From assembly GCA_027306915.1 (NCBI GenBank), contig DAHUYW010000017.1, positions 9,613 through 73,612 of the forward strand: 64,000 bases of DNA, in the 5' to 3' direction. Origin of the DNA: Spirochaetales bacterium. GTDB lineage: Bacteria; Spirochaetota; Spirochaetia; DAHUYW01. The first letter of the stretch is position 1, and every line of letters begins with the position of its first letter. This document shows positions 26,168 through 34,718 of this stretch, piece by piece. Made by a program: the position numbers and the translations under genes. The notes below the pieces were generated by a model, which ran no database searches, had not been told where the DNA came from, and saw only the letters and a program-made list of their open reading frames with translations.

Positions 26168-27104
26168 GCTAGTCGAGCGGATCACCAACAACTGGCCTGC
26201 GAAAATCCTGTCGGTGGCCGCTGCGGTACTGCTCTTTTTCTTTTATCGGATAAGCACCCTCGAGCAGCGCTACATCACGGTCCCGCTCGACGTCATCGCA
26301 AATGGCTACTACACCCCTTCCGCTCCCCTTCCCGCTACGGTGCGGGTCACCCTTCGAGGGAAGGCCGACACGATCTTCGGGATTCGCGAGTCGGACATCG
26401 AGGCTTTCGTCGACCTCACCTCCTATCGAGGTGCGGGGATCTATCGGGTCCCCGTCCAGATTCACAAGAAGGGCAGCGCCCTCAACGCGGATGTCGAAGT
26501 CCGAGTCGATCCGATCGACTTTCCGGTGACGCTCGAGCGGGCGGTTCAGAAGAGCATTCAGGTTATCGCGAATATAAAGGGTTTTCCGGCCCGAGGATAT
26601 CAGCTCGGACAGTATCTCCTCACTCCCGACGAGGTGGTCGTGCAGGGGCCGCAAAGCCGCGTCGACGCCGTGGCGGACGTGTCGACCGACCCGATCGATC
26701 TCACGGGGAAGACCGCGGACTTCACGACCCGCGTCGACCTCAACGTTACGGATCCGACGATCCGGATCATCGGCAACGATTCGGTGGAGTTCCACGGGAT
26801 AGTCCAGCCCATCGTCATCATCAAGACGATAGAGCCGATCGACGTGGTTCCCATGGATCTTGCTCCTGATCTGCGGCTCAAGGCCGACGTCACCACGGGC
26901 TCGATTCGCGTCCAGGGGAACCAGCTTGCGGTCGAAAGAATCAAGCCGGGCGACATCACCCTCACGGTCGACTGCGCTCAGATCCGCGGACCCGGGGTTC
27001 ACGTACTCCCGACGAGACCCTCGGTTCCGCCCGGGATCACCGTGCTGGGCTTCAGCCCGCAGACGGTGACCCTCACGATTACGAGAGGCGGATTCGGCTT
27101 ATGA
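26154..27104 (+). CDS. cdaR: YbbR-domain protein, CdaA regulator
   Basis: This 316-residue protein has one N-terminal membrane anchor (about 16-34, ILSVAAAVLLFFFYR) followed by about three YbbR-type beta-rich repeats (such as LRGKADTIFGIRESDIEAFVD and VQGPQSRVDAVADVSTDPID). In other bacteria such proteins bind and tune CdaA. The TTG at 26154 has GGAGG upstream and lies inside cdaA, giving a 14-base overlap. The 3' end overlaps acpS by four bases. Confidence 0.88.
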   Translation: MKSSRLVERITNNWPAKILSVAAAVLLFFFYRISTLEQRYITVPLDVIANGYYTPSAPLPATVRVTLRGKADTIFGIRESDIEAFVDLTSYRGAGIYRVPVQIHKKGSALNADVEVRVDPIDFPVTLERAVQKSIQVIANIKGFPARGYQLGQYLLTPDEVVVQGPQSRVDAVADVSTDPIDLTGKTADFTTRVDLNVTDPTIRIIGNDSVEFHGIVQPIVIIKTIEPIDVVPMDLAPDLRLKADVTTGSIRVQGNQLAVERIKPGDITLTVDCAQIRGPGVHVLPTRPSVPPGITVLGFSPQTVTLTITRGGFGL

Positions 27105-27475
27105 TTCTGGGAATTGGGATCGATGTAGTCCATGTCAATCGGATGCGGCGCTGGCGCGATGTGCCCGGGCTCTTCGAGCGCTTCTTCAATCCGGCCGAGC
27201 TCGAAGATGCGCAGCAGCGCAAGAGCTCGGAGGTGCTCTCGCTCGCGGCGCGCTTCGCGGCAAAGGAAGCCTTCGGAAAAGCGCTCGGAACCGGGCTGCG
27301 CGGGCTTGCCCTGAAGGAGATCCTCATTCGCAACAACCATAACGGCAAGCCGGAAATCCGCTTTTTTGGCAAAGCAGCCGCGGCGCTTGAGAAGTTGGGC
27401 GGGAAAAAGGTGTTCATCTCACTCACCCATGAAAAGGACAACGCCATCGCGGTTGTCGTGATCGAGGGGGAATAA
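27101..27475 (+). CDS. acpS: Holo-[acyl-carrier-protein] synthase
   Basis: This 124-residue phosphopantetheinyl transferase activates acyl carrier protein using CoA. It has the metal-binding N-terminus GIGIDVVHVNRM and the RFAAKEAFGKALGTG helix with the catalytic Glu. The ending ISLTHEKDNAIAVVV is typical. Length is standard. It overlaps its neighbours at both ends (four bases with ybbR, one with the next gene), so it is part of a tightly coupled run. Confidence 0.95.
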   Translation: MILGIGIDVVHVNRMRRWRDVPGLFERFFNPAELEDAQQRKSSEVLSLAARFAAKEAFGKALGTGLRGLALKEILIRNNHNGKPEIRFFGKAAAALEKLGGKKVFISLTHEKDNAIAVVVIEGE

Positions 27476-28338
27476 TGGGCGAGGAGGAGCGGGTATCCTT
27501 CTTCTCGAAGGGCAAGGTCGCCTGCCCTGTCTGCAGAGCTTCCTTTGTTCGGGAGGAGCTGCTCACGGGGCGCGGCAGGTTGATTGCCGGGAGGCTGACG
27601 AAGGACCTCCGCCGTCTTTACGATCCCTCGCAGAAGTTCGGGAAGGTGTATCCGCTCATTTACCCGGTGGTGGTGTGTCCCAGCTGCTACTACGCGTCCT
27701 TTGCATCCGACTTTCACGGGCTCGCCGACAAGAGTCGCCGGGCGGTGGAGCTGGACTCCGACCGCAGGCTTGAGCAGGTTTTCTTGCTCTTCGACGACGT
27801 GGATTTTCGCGAGCCTCGCGGCCTCAAAGAGGGAATCGCCGGCTACCTTTTCGCGCTGATGTGCTACGATCATTTTCCCGATGAGGCCTGCCCGACTATC
27901 AAGCAGGGGCTCTCGGCCCTGCGCGCCGCGTGGATCGCCTCGGATCTGGATGCGGAGCGCCCGGGAGAAAACTGGGGCTATCTCGCGCAGCTCTTTTACC
28001 GCAAGGCGCGTTTTTTCTACACCGCTGCGATCGACTACGAGCAGACCGGGAAGGAGTCGCTCGGGACGGTGCCGCACCTTGGGCCCGATCTCGACAAGAA
28101 CTACGGCTACGACGGGGTGCTCTACCTTGCCGCCTACCTCGAGCTGCAGTACGGCCCGCATGAGGACGAGGGGAAGCGGATCGCCTCCTTGAAGGAAGCG
28201 CGCCGCACGGTCGCCCGCCTCTTCGGTCTGGGAAGGGCGACACGCGACAAGCCGACAGCCCTTCTCGATCTCGCCCGGGAGCTCTACGACACGATTGGGG
28301 TCGAGCTGACCCGGATGGGAGTCCATGGAGAGACGTAA
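27475..28338 (+). CDS. DUF2225 protein, putative zinc-binding
   Basis: A 287-residue protein with two N-terminal CxxC pairs, KVACPVCRASF (near 18) and VVVCPSCYYASF (near 65), that probably bind one zinc. The rest is helical, with TPR-like segments (FYRKARFFYTAAIDYEQTG, YLAAYLELQYG). DUF2225 proteins are common in spirochaetes and clostridia and have no established function. It lies between acpS and truA with one-base and 14-base overlaps. Confidence 0.82.
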   Translation: MGEEERVSFFSKGKVACPVCRASFVREELLTGRGRLIAGRLTKDLRRLYDPSQKFGKVYPLIYPVVVCPSCYYASFASDFHGLADKSRRAVELDSDRRLEQVFLLFDDVDFREPRGLKEGIAGYLFALMCYDHFPDEACPTIKQGLSALRAAWIASDLDAERPGENWGYLAQLFYRKARFFYTAAIDYEQTGKESLGTVPHLGPDLDKNYGYDGVLYLAAYLELQYGPHEDEGKRIASLKEARRTVARLFGLGRATRDKPTALLDLARELYDTIGVELTRMGVHGET

Positions 28339-29080
28339 CCTTCGGATGACGCTCTCATACGATGGAACGGACTTCCTCGGTTGGGAGCGGCAGGCAGAGG
28401 GCAGGACCGTCCAAGGCGTGGTGGAGGCCGCCCTCGCCGAGCTGCACGGCCATCCGGTAGACGTGAGCGTCGCAGGTCGAACCGATTCGGGCGTCCACGC
28501 GTTGGGCCAGGTCATCAATTTCCGAACGGATGCCTCCATTCCGGACGAGCGCTTTCCCTACGCCCTGAATGCCCTTCTTCCGAAGGATGTCCGCGCCATT
28601 GGAAGTTTCCGGGTAAGCGACGCCTTCCATGCCCGTTTCGATGCGGTGGCGCGTGTCTATGCCTACTACTTTCAGACGGGGGAGTTCGAGTCACCGATTG
28701 ACCGCCGCTTTGCCTGGCATCTGCGCCGCGAACCGAGCTTGCCGGCTCTGAACTCACTCGCGGCGTCCATCGTGGGGACGCACGACTTTACGACCTTCGC
28801 CGCTGCAGGCGACGCGAGCCAATCCCGGGTGCGGGACATCTTCACTGCGGCCTTCTACCGCGAGGGGCGCCACCTCGTCTTTCGGATCGCAGGCAACGCC
28901 TTTCTTTACCGGATGGTTCGCTCCCTCGTCGGAACGATGATAGACTTCGAGCTCACGGGCGCCGGTCCGCCGCGCATGCGGGAGATCCTCCAAGCGCGGG
29001 AGCGCGGGCTTGCGGGGCCGACCGCTCCGCCGAACGGGCTCTTTCTCCTGAAGGTGGTCTACGATGGCGAGCCTCTCTGA
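28325..29080 (+). CDS. truA: tRNA pseudouridine(38-40) synthase
   Basis: This 251-residue enzyme isomerises uridines 38-40 in the tRNA anticodon arm. The catalytic Asp lies in VAGRTDSGVHALGQV near residue 53, and LPKDVRAIGSFRV, FDAVARVYAYYF and GNAFLYRMVRSLVGTM are family segments. The length is standard. The start is inside the DUF2225 gene and the end overlaps the glycosylase gene by 17 bases. Confidence 0.96.
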   Translation: MERRNLRMTLSYDGTDFLGWERQAEGRTVQGVVEAALAELHGHPVDVSVAGRTDSGVHALGQVINFRTDASIPDERFPYALNALLPKDVRAIGSFRVSDAFHARFDAVARVYAYYFQTGEFESPIDRRFAWHLRREPSLPALNSLAASIVGTHDFTTFAAAGDASQSRVRDIFTAAFYREGRHLVFRIAGNAFLYRMVRSLVGTMIDFELTGAGPPRMREILQARERGLAGPTAPPNGLFLLKVVYDGEPL

Positions 29081-29870
29081 CCTCTTGAGACTTCTCGACG
29101 ACGTCGAGGACTACCTTACGGGGGGCTACCGCCTCGATCGTGCCGCGGCAAGCGGCCGCGACGTGGCCGGCGGGCCCGACCGGGACAACGCCGGCCGCCA
29201 CCCTGATGGCGCCGCAACAGGCGGGCCGGCTTCCGCGGCGGCCGCCGCGGGGGGCCTCGCCCAGGGCGCGGCACCACGGGAGGCTTTCGCCCCCGACCGG
29301 GAAGGCCGCCTCCGCCAGCTCGCCGAGCTTGCGGCCGAGGTTGCAGCCTGCACCAAGTGCGGGCTGTGCCGGGGACGCACCCATGGGGTGCCGGGAGAGG
29401 GGGCGATCGATCCGCTCGTCATGGTGGTGGGGGAGGGACCGGGCGCCGATGAGGACGCGACCGGCCGCCCCTTTGTCGGAAGGGCCGGGCAGTATCTCGA
29501 CAAATGGCTCGAAGCGGTCCAGCTGTCGCGCTCGGCCAACGCCTACATCGCGAACATCGTGAAATGCCGGCCGCCCGGCAACCGCGATCCTCTCCCCGAT
29601 GAGATGGCTGCCTGCCGCCCCTACTTGGACCGGCAGATCGAGCTCGTGCGTCCGCGCGTCATCCTCACCGTCGGCCGCATCTCGTCGGCAAATCTGACCG
29701 GGCTGGAGGTCGGGATCAACAAGCTTCGCGGGAGCACCTACCGTTACCGGGGGGTCCCCCTCATCCCCACCTACCATCCGAGCGGTGTTCTGCGGAACCC
29801 GGACTACCGCGCTCCGGTGTGGGAGGATCTCCGACGTCTGAAGAAGCATCTTGATGAATCGCTATCTTGA
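29064..29870 (+). CDS. Uracil-DNA glycosylase, family 4
   Basis: This 268-residue iron-sulfur uracil-DNA glycosylase removes uracil from DNA. It has the first cluster cysteines CTKCGLC (near 96-102), the active-site motif VVGEGPGADEDATGRPFVG, NIVKCRPPGNRDP with another ligand Cys, and the C-terminal YHPSGVLRNP. A Gly/Ala/Pro/Asp-rich insertion at about residues 25-80 separates a short N-terminal helix from the catalytic domain and looks disordered. The N-terminal helix plus linker resembles polymerase-fused versions of this family. It overlaps truA and priA. Confidence 0.92.
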   Translation: MASLSDLLRLLDDVEDYLTGGYRLDRAAASGRDVAGGPDRDNAGRHPDGAATGGPASAAAAAGGLAQGAAPREAFAPDREGRLRQLAELAAEVAACTKCGLCRGRTHGVPGEGAIDPLVMVVGEGPGADEDATGRPFVGRAGQYLDKWLEAVQLSRSANAYIANIVKCRPPGNRDPLPDEMAACRPYLDRQIELVRPRVILTVGRISSANLTGLEVGINKLRGSTYRYRGVPLIPTYHPSGVLRNPDYRAPVWEDLRRLKKHLDESLS

Positions 29871-31971
29871 CGTCGTCTTCAACACGCCGGCTCCCGGTCC
29901 GTTTACCTACGAGCTGCTCCCCGCCTTGGGCCGCAGTCGCCGCGGTCGGGGGAAGGGCGCGCCGGCGAGCGGTGCGGGACCAGCGAGGGGGGTGAGTCTG
30001 CGGCAAGAGGAGCCCGGCGGCGCGCCTGGAGGTGACGACGCCGGGGCGGATCCGGCGGCGCCGGGGGCTGCTGCGACCGCAGGCGAGCGCTGCGGGGTCG
30101 GCTTTCGGGTCAAGGCCTCCTTCGGCGCGCGCACCCTCATCGGCTTCGTCGTCGGAACGAGGAGCGAGCCGCCCGCCGGGAGCTACGTGATGAAGGCGAT
30201 CGAGGAGGTGGTCGATACCGAGCCCCTTTTCGACGAGCCCTATCTCAATCTTGCCCGGTGGGTCTCCGGGATGTATTTCAGCTCGCTCGGCGAGGCGCTT
30301 GCCACCATGCTTCCGGGAGGCAAACGCGAGAGCCGCCTGCCCGTCCTCGCCGAGGAGGACGATCTTCCGCAGGGGAGGCATTCCCTCTCAAGCGAGCAGG
30401 AGGACGCCCTCGCGGGGATTCTCGGCGGCGATCTTGAGCGCAGCTCCTACCTCTTCGGAGTCACCGGGTCCGGCAAGACCGAGGTCTACCTGCGCGCTGC
30501 GGAACGGATGATCGCCTGCGGGAAGGGAGTCATCTATCTGGTGCCTGAGATCTCGCTCACCCATCAGCTCGTCGATGCAGTTCGTTCTCGTTTCGAAGGG
30601 CGGGTCGCGGTGCTTCATTCGGGGCTCACCCCGTCGCAGAAGCTGGTCGAGTGGCTGCGGATACGGCGCGGGGAGGCGATGCTCGTCATAGGCGCGCGGA
30701 GCGCGGTGTTTGCGCCAGTCCCGCGGCTTGGGCTCGTGGTCATCGACGAGGAGCATGAGGGCTCTTACAAGTCGGGATCGACCCCGCGCTATCATGCGCG
30801 CCAGGTGGCGATGCGCCGGGCCGCCGCGAGCGGGGCGCGGCTCGTCATGGGGAGCGCCACCCCTTCGGTCGAGGCGGCCTACCTGATGGGCCAGGGCAAG
30901 ATCACCCGCCACCCCCTTACCCAGCGGCTTTCGGGAGGGAGCATGCCGCAGGTAGCGGTGGTGGATATGAAGGGCGAGGAGGGGAACATCTCGCGCCTTC
31001 TCGCCGAGGAGATCCGCCGCACCCACGACGAGGGTCGCCAGTCGATCCTCTTCCTCAACCGGCGCGGCTTTACCTACTTTTTTCACTGCCGCAGCTGCGG
31101 CTACGAGATGACGTGCGCCCGATGTTCGGTATCCATGACCTTCCATAAGGATCGAAACCGCATGGTCTGCCACTACTGCGGCTATTCACGCAAGCCGGTC
31201 GAGGTGTGTCCCACCTGCGGATCGCTCGATGTCGGCTACTCCGGTTTCGGGACCGAAATGATCGAGGAGGAGATTGGCCGCCGGTTCCCCGAGCTTAAGG
31301 TCGTGAGGGTCGACACGGACTCGATCCAGAAGAAGGGCTCGCTGCGCTCCATCCTCGCGGAATTCCGCGACGGCAAAATCGATCTTCTCCTCGGGACACA
31401 GATGGTGGCCAAGGGGCTGAACTTTCCCGGAGTGAAGCTTGTCGGGATCGTCCTCGCCGACACAGGGCTGCACCTTCCCGATTTCCGTGCGCAGGAGCGC
31501 ACCTTTTCCCTCATCGTCCAGGTCTCCGGTCGCGCCGGGCGGTACTTTCCGGACGGCAAGGTGGTGGTGCAGACCTACCGGCCGGACAACGAGGCCGTCA
31601 TGCTCGCGGCCTCGAACCGGGTGGAAGAGTTCTATGTGCGGGAGCTTGCGACGCGGCACGCCTTGCGCTTTCCGCCCTTCGCCCGACTGTTCCGACTGGT
31701 CTTTCGCGGCAAGGAACAGAGCAGGGTCATGGCCGCCGCCGCCGAGTTTGCGAAGGAGCTCGCTAAAGCGATGGAGCCTGCGGCCGCCGAGATCCTCGGG
31801 CCGGCGGAATGCCCCGTCGCGGTCATCGCGGGGAGCTATCGCTGTCAGATCATCCTGCGGACGACGCAGTTCTCGCGGGCGCACGCAATCCTCGGGCGGA
31901 ACCTCGCCGCCCTCAGGCCGCGCCGGGATCTCTACGTCGAGGTCGACGTCGACCCGGTAAGCCTGCTGTAG
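29854..31971 (+). CDS. priA: Primosomal protein N' (replication-restart helicase PriA)
   Basis: This 705-residue superfamily 2 DNA helicase restarts stalled forks. Walker A is GVTGSGKTEVYLRAA near residue 204, the DEEH box is VIDEEHEGSYK, and the zinc region carries CRSCGYEMTCARC, CHYCGY and CPTCGS (about 412-455). The helicase tail has GTQMVAKGLNFPGVKLVGIV. A low-complexity Ala/Gly insertion (about residues 28-75) interrupts the N-terminal DNA-binding domain. I start at the ATG at 29854, which overlaps the glycosylase gene by 17 bases. A 53-bp gap with a promoter follows. Confidence 0.95.
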   Translation: MNRYLDVVFNTPAPGPFTYELLPALGRSRRGRGKGAPASGAGPARGVSLRQEEPGGAPGGDDAGADPAAPGAAATAGERCGVGFRVKASFGARTLIGFVVGTRSEPPAGSYVMKAIEEVVDTEPLFDEPYLNLARWVSGMYFSSLGEALATMLPGGKRESRLPVLAEEDDLPQGRHSLSSEQEDALAGILGGDLERSSYLFGVTGSGKTEVYLRAAERMIACGKGVIYLVPEISLTHQLVDAVRSRFEGRVAVLHSGLTPSQKLVEWLRIRRGEAMLVIGARSAVFAPVPRLGLVVIDEEHEGSYKSGSTPRYHARQVAMRRAAASGARLVMGSATPSVEAAYLMGQGKITRHPLTQRLSGGSMPQVAVVDMKGEEGNISRLLAEEIRRTHDEGRQSILFLNRRGFTYFFHCRSCGYEMTCARCSVSMTFHKDRNRMVCHYCGYSRKPVEVCPTCGSLDVGYSGFGTEMIEEEIGRRFPELKVVRVDTDSIQKKGSLRSILAEFRDGKIDLLLGTQMVAKGLNFPGVKLVGIVLADTGLHLPDFRAQERTFSLIVQVSGRAGRYFPDGKVVVQTYRPDNEAVMLAASNRVEEFYVRELATRHALRFPPFARLFRLVFRGKEQSRVMAAAAEFAKELAKAMEPAAAEILGPAECPVAVIAGSYRCQIILRTTQFSRAHAILGRNLAALRPRRDLYVEVDVDPVSLL

Positions 31972-31988
31972 CGAAAGGCACATAGCAC

Positions 31989-32017
31989 TTTACGCTTGGC
32001 GGTATTTCTTGTAATAT
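31989..32017 (+). promoter_or_regulatory. Promoter of def, positioned for a leaderless transcript
   Basis: TTTACG (31989-31994), a 17-bp spacer and TAATAT (32012-32017) precede the def ATG at 32025 by only seven bases. Transcription would start about at the A of the ATG, and no Shine-Dalgarno sequence is present. Confidence 0.6.
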
Positions 32018-32024
32018 TTCGGTC

Positions 32025-32546
32025 ATGTTGAAGATCGTAACCCTCGGCGACTCGCGCCTCCTCCAGCGTGCTTCGGTCATCGCCGACGTCGACCGGCTCG
32101 TCTACGACCTCTCGCAGGCGATGATCGAAACCATGCGCGAGGGGAACGGAATCGGGCTGGCCGGCCCGCAGGTCGGAGAGCTCCGGCGCATTTTCGTTTG
32201 CCACGTTTCAGGCGACATCCCCAGGGTCTTCATCAATCCCGAAATCATTCAGACCTCGCAGGACCTCGCAACGATGGAGGAGGGGTGCCTCAGCATCCCC
32301 GGCATCTATGCCGATGTCGTTCGGCCTGCGGCGGTGACGGTCCAGGCCTGGAACGAGAAGGGGCGTCCTTTTCGGATCGACGCCGAGGGGAGCCTTGCGC
32401 GCGTTATCCAGCACGAGATGGACCATTTGAATGGCGTCCTATTCCTCGACCATTTGAGCGAGCGTAAACGGGACCGCCTGACCAAGGTCTACTGGAAGAG
32501 GACGGAAGACAAATTAGGCTCCTATTCGCAGGCACTCCGCCGCTAG
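32025..32546 (+). CDS. def: Peptide deformylase
   Basis: This 173-residue metallohydrolase removes the formyl group from nascent proteins. The three motifs are GNGIGLAGPQVG, EEGCLSIPGIYA with the metal-binding Cys, and QHEMDHLNGVLF with the HExxH-type metal site. There is no ribosome-binding site, and the promoter sits directly in front of the ATG, suggesting leaderless translation. The 3' end overlaps the true 5' end of fmt by about 34 bases, coupling deformylase and formyltransferase. Confidence 0.96.
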   Translation: MLKIVTLGDSRLLQRASVIADVDRLVYDLSQAMIETMREGNGIGLAGPQVGELRRIFVCHVSGDIPRVFINPEIIQTSQDLATMEEGCLSIPGIYADVVRPAAVTVQAWNEKGRPFRIDAEGSLARVIQHEMDHLNGVLFLDHLSERKRDRLTKVYWKRTEDKLGSYSQALRR

Positions 32547-33466
32547 CGCTGCCCTCCTTGAGGGCTCTTCACGCGGAGCATACGATCTGCGCTGTTCTCA
32601 CGAGCCCCGACCGGCCCGCCGGGCGGGGGAGGGGCGTGGCAGCCTCACCGGTCAAGCGAGTAGCCCTCGAGCTTGGACTTGAAAGTCTCCAGCCCGAGCG
32701 CCTAGACGGAAGATTGCGGGAGGCAGTCGCCGCGCTGTCGCCGGAGCTCCTGGTCGTAGTCGCCTACGGGCACATCTTCGGTCCCAAGTTTCTTGCGCTC
32801 TTTCCCAAAGGGGCCATCAACCTTCACCCTTCGCTGCTTCCGCGCTATCGCGGCCCATCGCCGATCGCCGCAGCAATTCTTGCCGGGGATGCCCAGACGG
32901 GGATCACGATTCAGCGCCTCGCTCTTGAGGTCGATGCGGGGCCGATACTGAAGCAGGCGACCATCCCGCTTACGGGGCGCGAGACGACCTCCTCCTTAAG
33001 CGAGATCGTCGCCAGCGAGGGCGCGGCCCTCCTCGCCGAGGTCTGCCGTGATTTCGACCGCCTCGAGCCGACCCCGCAGGACGATACGATGGCCACCTAC
33101 TCCCGGCTCATAACGAAGGAGGACGGCCTCGTCGACTGGCGCCTGGGCGCCGAGGTGATCGACAGGATGATCCGTGCCTACACCCCCTGGCCTCATGCCC
33201 GCACTTCCTTTCGCGGCACCGAGCTTCACCTCCTCGAAGCGAGCTCGGTAGCGGCGGGCGCGGCGGCCGGCGGCGCCCGCCTGGCGCCCGAGACGCCGGG
33301 GAGGGTGCTGGGTATAGACACGCGGGAGGGAATTCTGGTACAAACTGGGAACGGTGTGCTTGGGGTTCGAGCGCTTCAGCTTCCATCGAAGAAGCCCTTG
33401 CACTGGAAAGACTTCGTGAATGGAGTACGCGATCTTGCGGGCTCGACATTCGGAGGCCCACGGTGA
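32513..33466 (+). CDS. fmt: Methionyl-tRNA formyltransferase, apparently starting at ATT
   Basis: This enzyme formylates Met-tRNA for initiation. The first conventional start codon in frame (TTG 32558) would delete the first beta strand, yet the frame upstream encodes exactly the expected N-terminus: RLLFAGTPPLALPSLRALH. Between an in-frame TAA at 32465 and that TTG there is no ATG, GTG or TTG; the candidates are ATT at 32513 (giving M-RLLFAGTP, the family-typical start) or CTG at 32492. Starting at ATT gives 317 residues, the normal length. Other motifs are NLHPSLLPRYRGPSPI with catalytic Asn and His, and ITKEDGLVDW. GGAAG lies four bases before the ATT. A sequencing error is the alternative. 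Confidence 0.88.
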   Translation: MRLLFAGTPPLALPSLRALHAEHTICAVLTSPDRPAGRGRGVAASPVKRVALELGLESLQPERLDGRLREAVAALSPELLVVVAYGHIFGPKFLALFPKGAINLHPSLLPRYRGPSPIAAAILAGDAQTGITIQRLALEVDAGPILKQATIPLTGRETTSSLSEIVASEGAALLAEVCRDFDRLEPTPQDDTMATYSRLITKEDGLVDWRLGAEVIDRMIRAYTPWPHARTSFRGTELHLLEASSVAAGAAAGGARLAPETPGRVLGIDTREGILVQTGNGVLGVRALQLPSKKPLHWKDFVNGVRDLAGSTFGGPR

Positions 33467-34500
33467 GCCCCTTTGCTGATAGACTGCTCAATCTCCTTCC
33501 AAATCCTCGCGATGATGGCGAGACCCGGCACTTCAAGATCCTAGTCTACCTGTCGATCGGAATCATCATCCTCATGGTGGTCGTCGCGCTCATAACCTTT
33601 CTGCTCACCATCGACGGAGCCGAGCAGACGATGGTTCCGAATCTCAAGGGGATGGAGCTCGCAAACGGTCTGGTGGCCCTCCAGGATCGCGGTCTCTATC
33701 CTCGCGTGCAGCTGCGCTACTCCGCAAACCCCGCCGAAAAAGGCACGATCCTCGGTCAGGAGCCGGGAGCAGGCACGATCGTAAAGACCGGGCGACTGGT
33801 GACCCTCCAGGTCAGCAAGGGGGCGATCATCGACCGGGTGGAGAACTACATTGGCATGAAGCTGACCGACCTTGAGCTTCACCTGCAGACGCTCTCCACG
33901 ACCTATGGACCGCTGCTTCAGCTCCAGACTCCGGTCATGAGCGTCTACGATGCCGCCCCCGCCGGAACGATCCTCCAGCAGTCGCCCGCGCCCGACACCC
34001 CGTTGACCGGCCTCACCACCCTGAAGGTCGTTGTAAGCCTTGGGCCGAAAAGCGCGACTGCCACCGTGCCCAACTTCATCGGGGAGGAGTACGCGAAGGC
34101 GCTGAAAGCCCTGTCCGACGCCAACCTCACCTTCGCCATGACCGATCGAAGGGCCAGAGGCGACGAACGGCCCGGAACTATCATCTCCCAGTCGCCCGAC
34201 CCCGGGAGCACGGTTCCGAGCGGTACCCTGATCAACCTCGTCATGACCGATCCGTCCTATGTGCCGCAGGGATACGTCTTCGGGATGCTTCAAAAGACGC
34301 TTCCCGACTATCCGGTGGCGATCGACCTGACTATTGAGGCGGTCTCCCCCGACGGCGAGCACACGCCGATACTCGCGATGAAGACAACGGGCGGTCTTCT
34401 CACCGTTCCGTACGTCGTCAAGAACGACTCGGTCATCATCGTGTCGAGCTTCGACAAAGAGCTCTTCCGCTATACGGTCGGCGGTCAAAGCAGCGGCTAG
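33463..34500 (+). CDS. PASTA-domain membrane protein
   Basis: A 345-residue bitopic protein: a short cytoplasmic segment, one membrane helix at about 27-49 (LVYLSIGIIILMVVVALITF) and an extracytoplasmic part with three PASTA repeats (starting at about TMVPNLKGMEL, DRVENYIGMKL and ATVPNFIGEEY). PASTA repeats bind muropeptides or scaffold cell-wall enzymes; elsewhere they sit on Ser/Thr kinases or penicillin-binding proteins, but no kinase or transpeptidase domain is present. The def-fmt-PASTA order is a spirochaete habit, from memory. The GTG start overlaps the fmt stop by four bases. Confidence 0.87.
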   Translation: MSPFADRLLNLLPNPRDDGETRHFKILVYLSIGIIILMVVVALITFLLTIDGAEQTMVPNLKGMELANGLVALQDRGLYPRVQLRYSANPAEKGTILGQEPGAGTIVKTGRLVTLQVSKGAIIDRVENYIGMKLTDLELHLQTLSTTYGPLLQLQTPVMSVYDAAPAGTILQQSPAPDTPLTGLTTLKVVVSLGPKSATATVPNFIGEEYAKALKALSDANLTFAMTDRRARGDERPGTIISQSPDPGSTVPSGTLINLVMTDPSYVPQGYVFGMLQKTLPDYPVAIDLTIEAVSPDGEHTPILAMKTTGGLLTVPYVVKNDSVIIVSSFDKELFRYTVGGQSSG

Positions 34501-34512
34501 GGCCGCTTGTGT

Positions 34513-34530
34513 CCGGGCCGCTCGGCCCGG
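34513..34530 (+). terminator. GC-rich hairpin after the PASTA gene
   Basis: CCGGGCC-gctc-GGCCCGG forms a perfect 7-bp stem 13 bases after the stop codon. No T-run follows, so termination strength is uncertain. Confidence 0.4.
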
Positions 34531-34544
34531 GGGCCCTCCTCGCA

Positions 34545-34573
34545 TTGACAGCTCCCGCCCGCTCTGCTATATT
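34545..34573 (+). promoter_or_regulatory. Near-consensus sigma-70 promoter for tRNA-Gly
   Basis: TTGACA (34545-34550), a 17-bp spacer and TATATT (34568-34573) lie 43 bp before the tRNA 5' end. It is the best promoter match in the window. Confidence 0.8.
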
Positions 34574-34615
34574 TTGTTTCCGTGAAGCGTGCTTGCGGAG
34601 CGCTCACGTTGATAA

Positions 34616-34686
34616 GCGACCGTCGTATAATGGTAATACCCAAGCTTCCCAAGCTTGTGCCGGGAGTTCGATTCTCCTCGGTCGCT
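34616..34686 (+). tRNA. tRNA-Gly (anticodon CCC)
   Basis: A 71-nt cloverleaf: acceptor strands GCGACCG / CGGTCGC, D arm GTAT..ATAC, anticodon stem CAAGC / GCTTG with loop TTCCCAA (anticodon CCC, reading GGG), and T arm GGGAG-TTCGATT-CTCCT. The discriminator is T, followed by CTCCA, so CCA is not encoded at the correct position and must be added after transcription. Confidence 0.93.
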
Positions 34687-34718
34687 CTCCACAAAACCTG
34701 GTAACACCTGCCGAAAGC

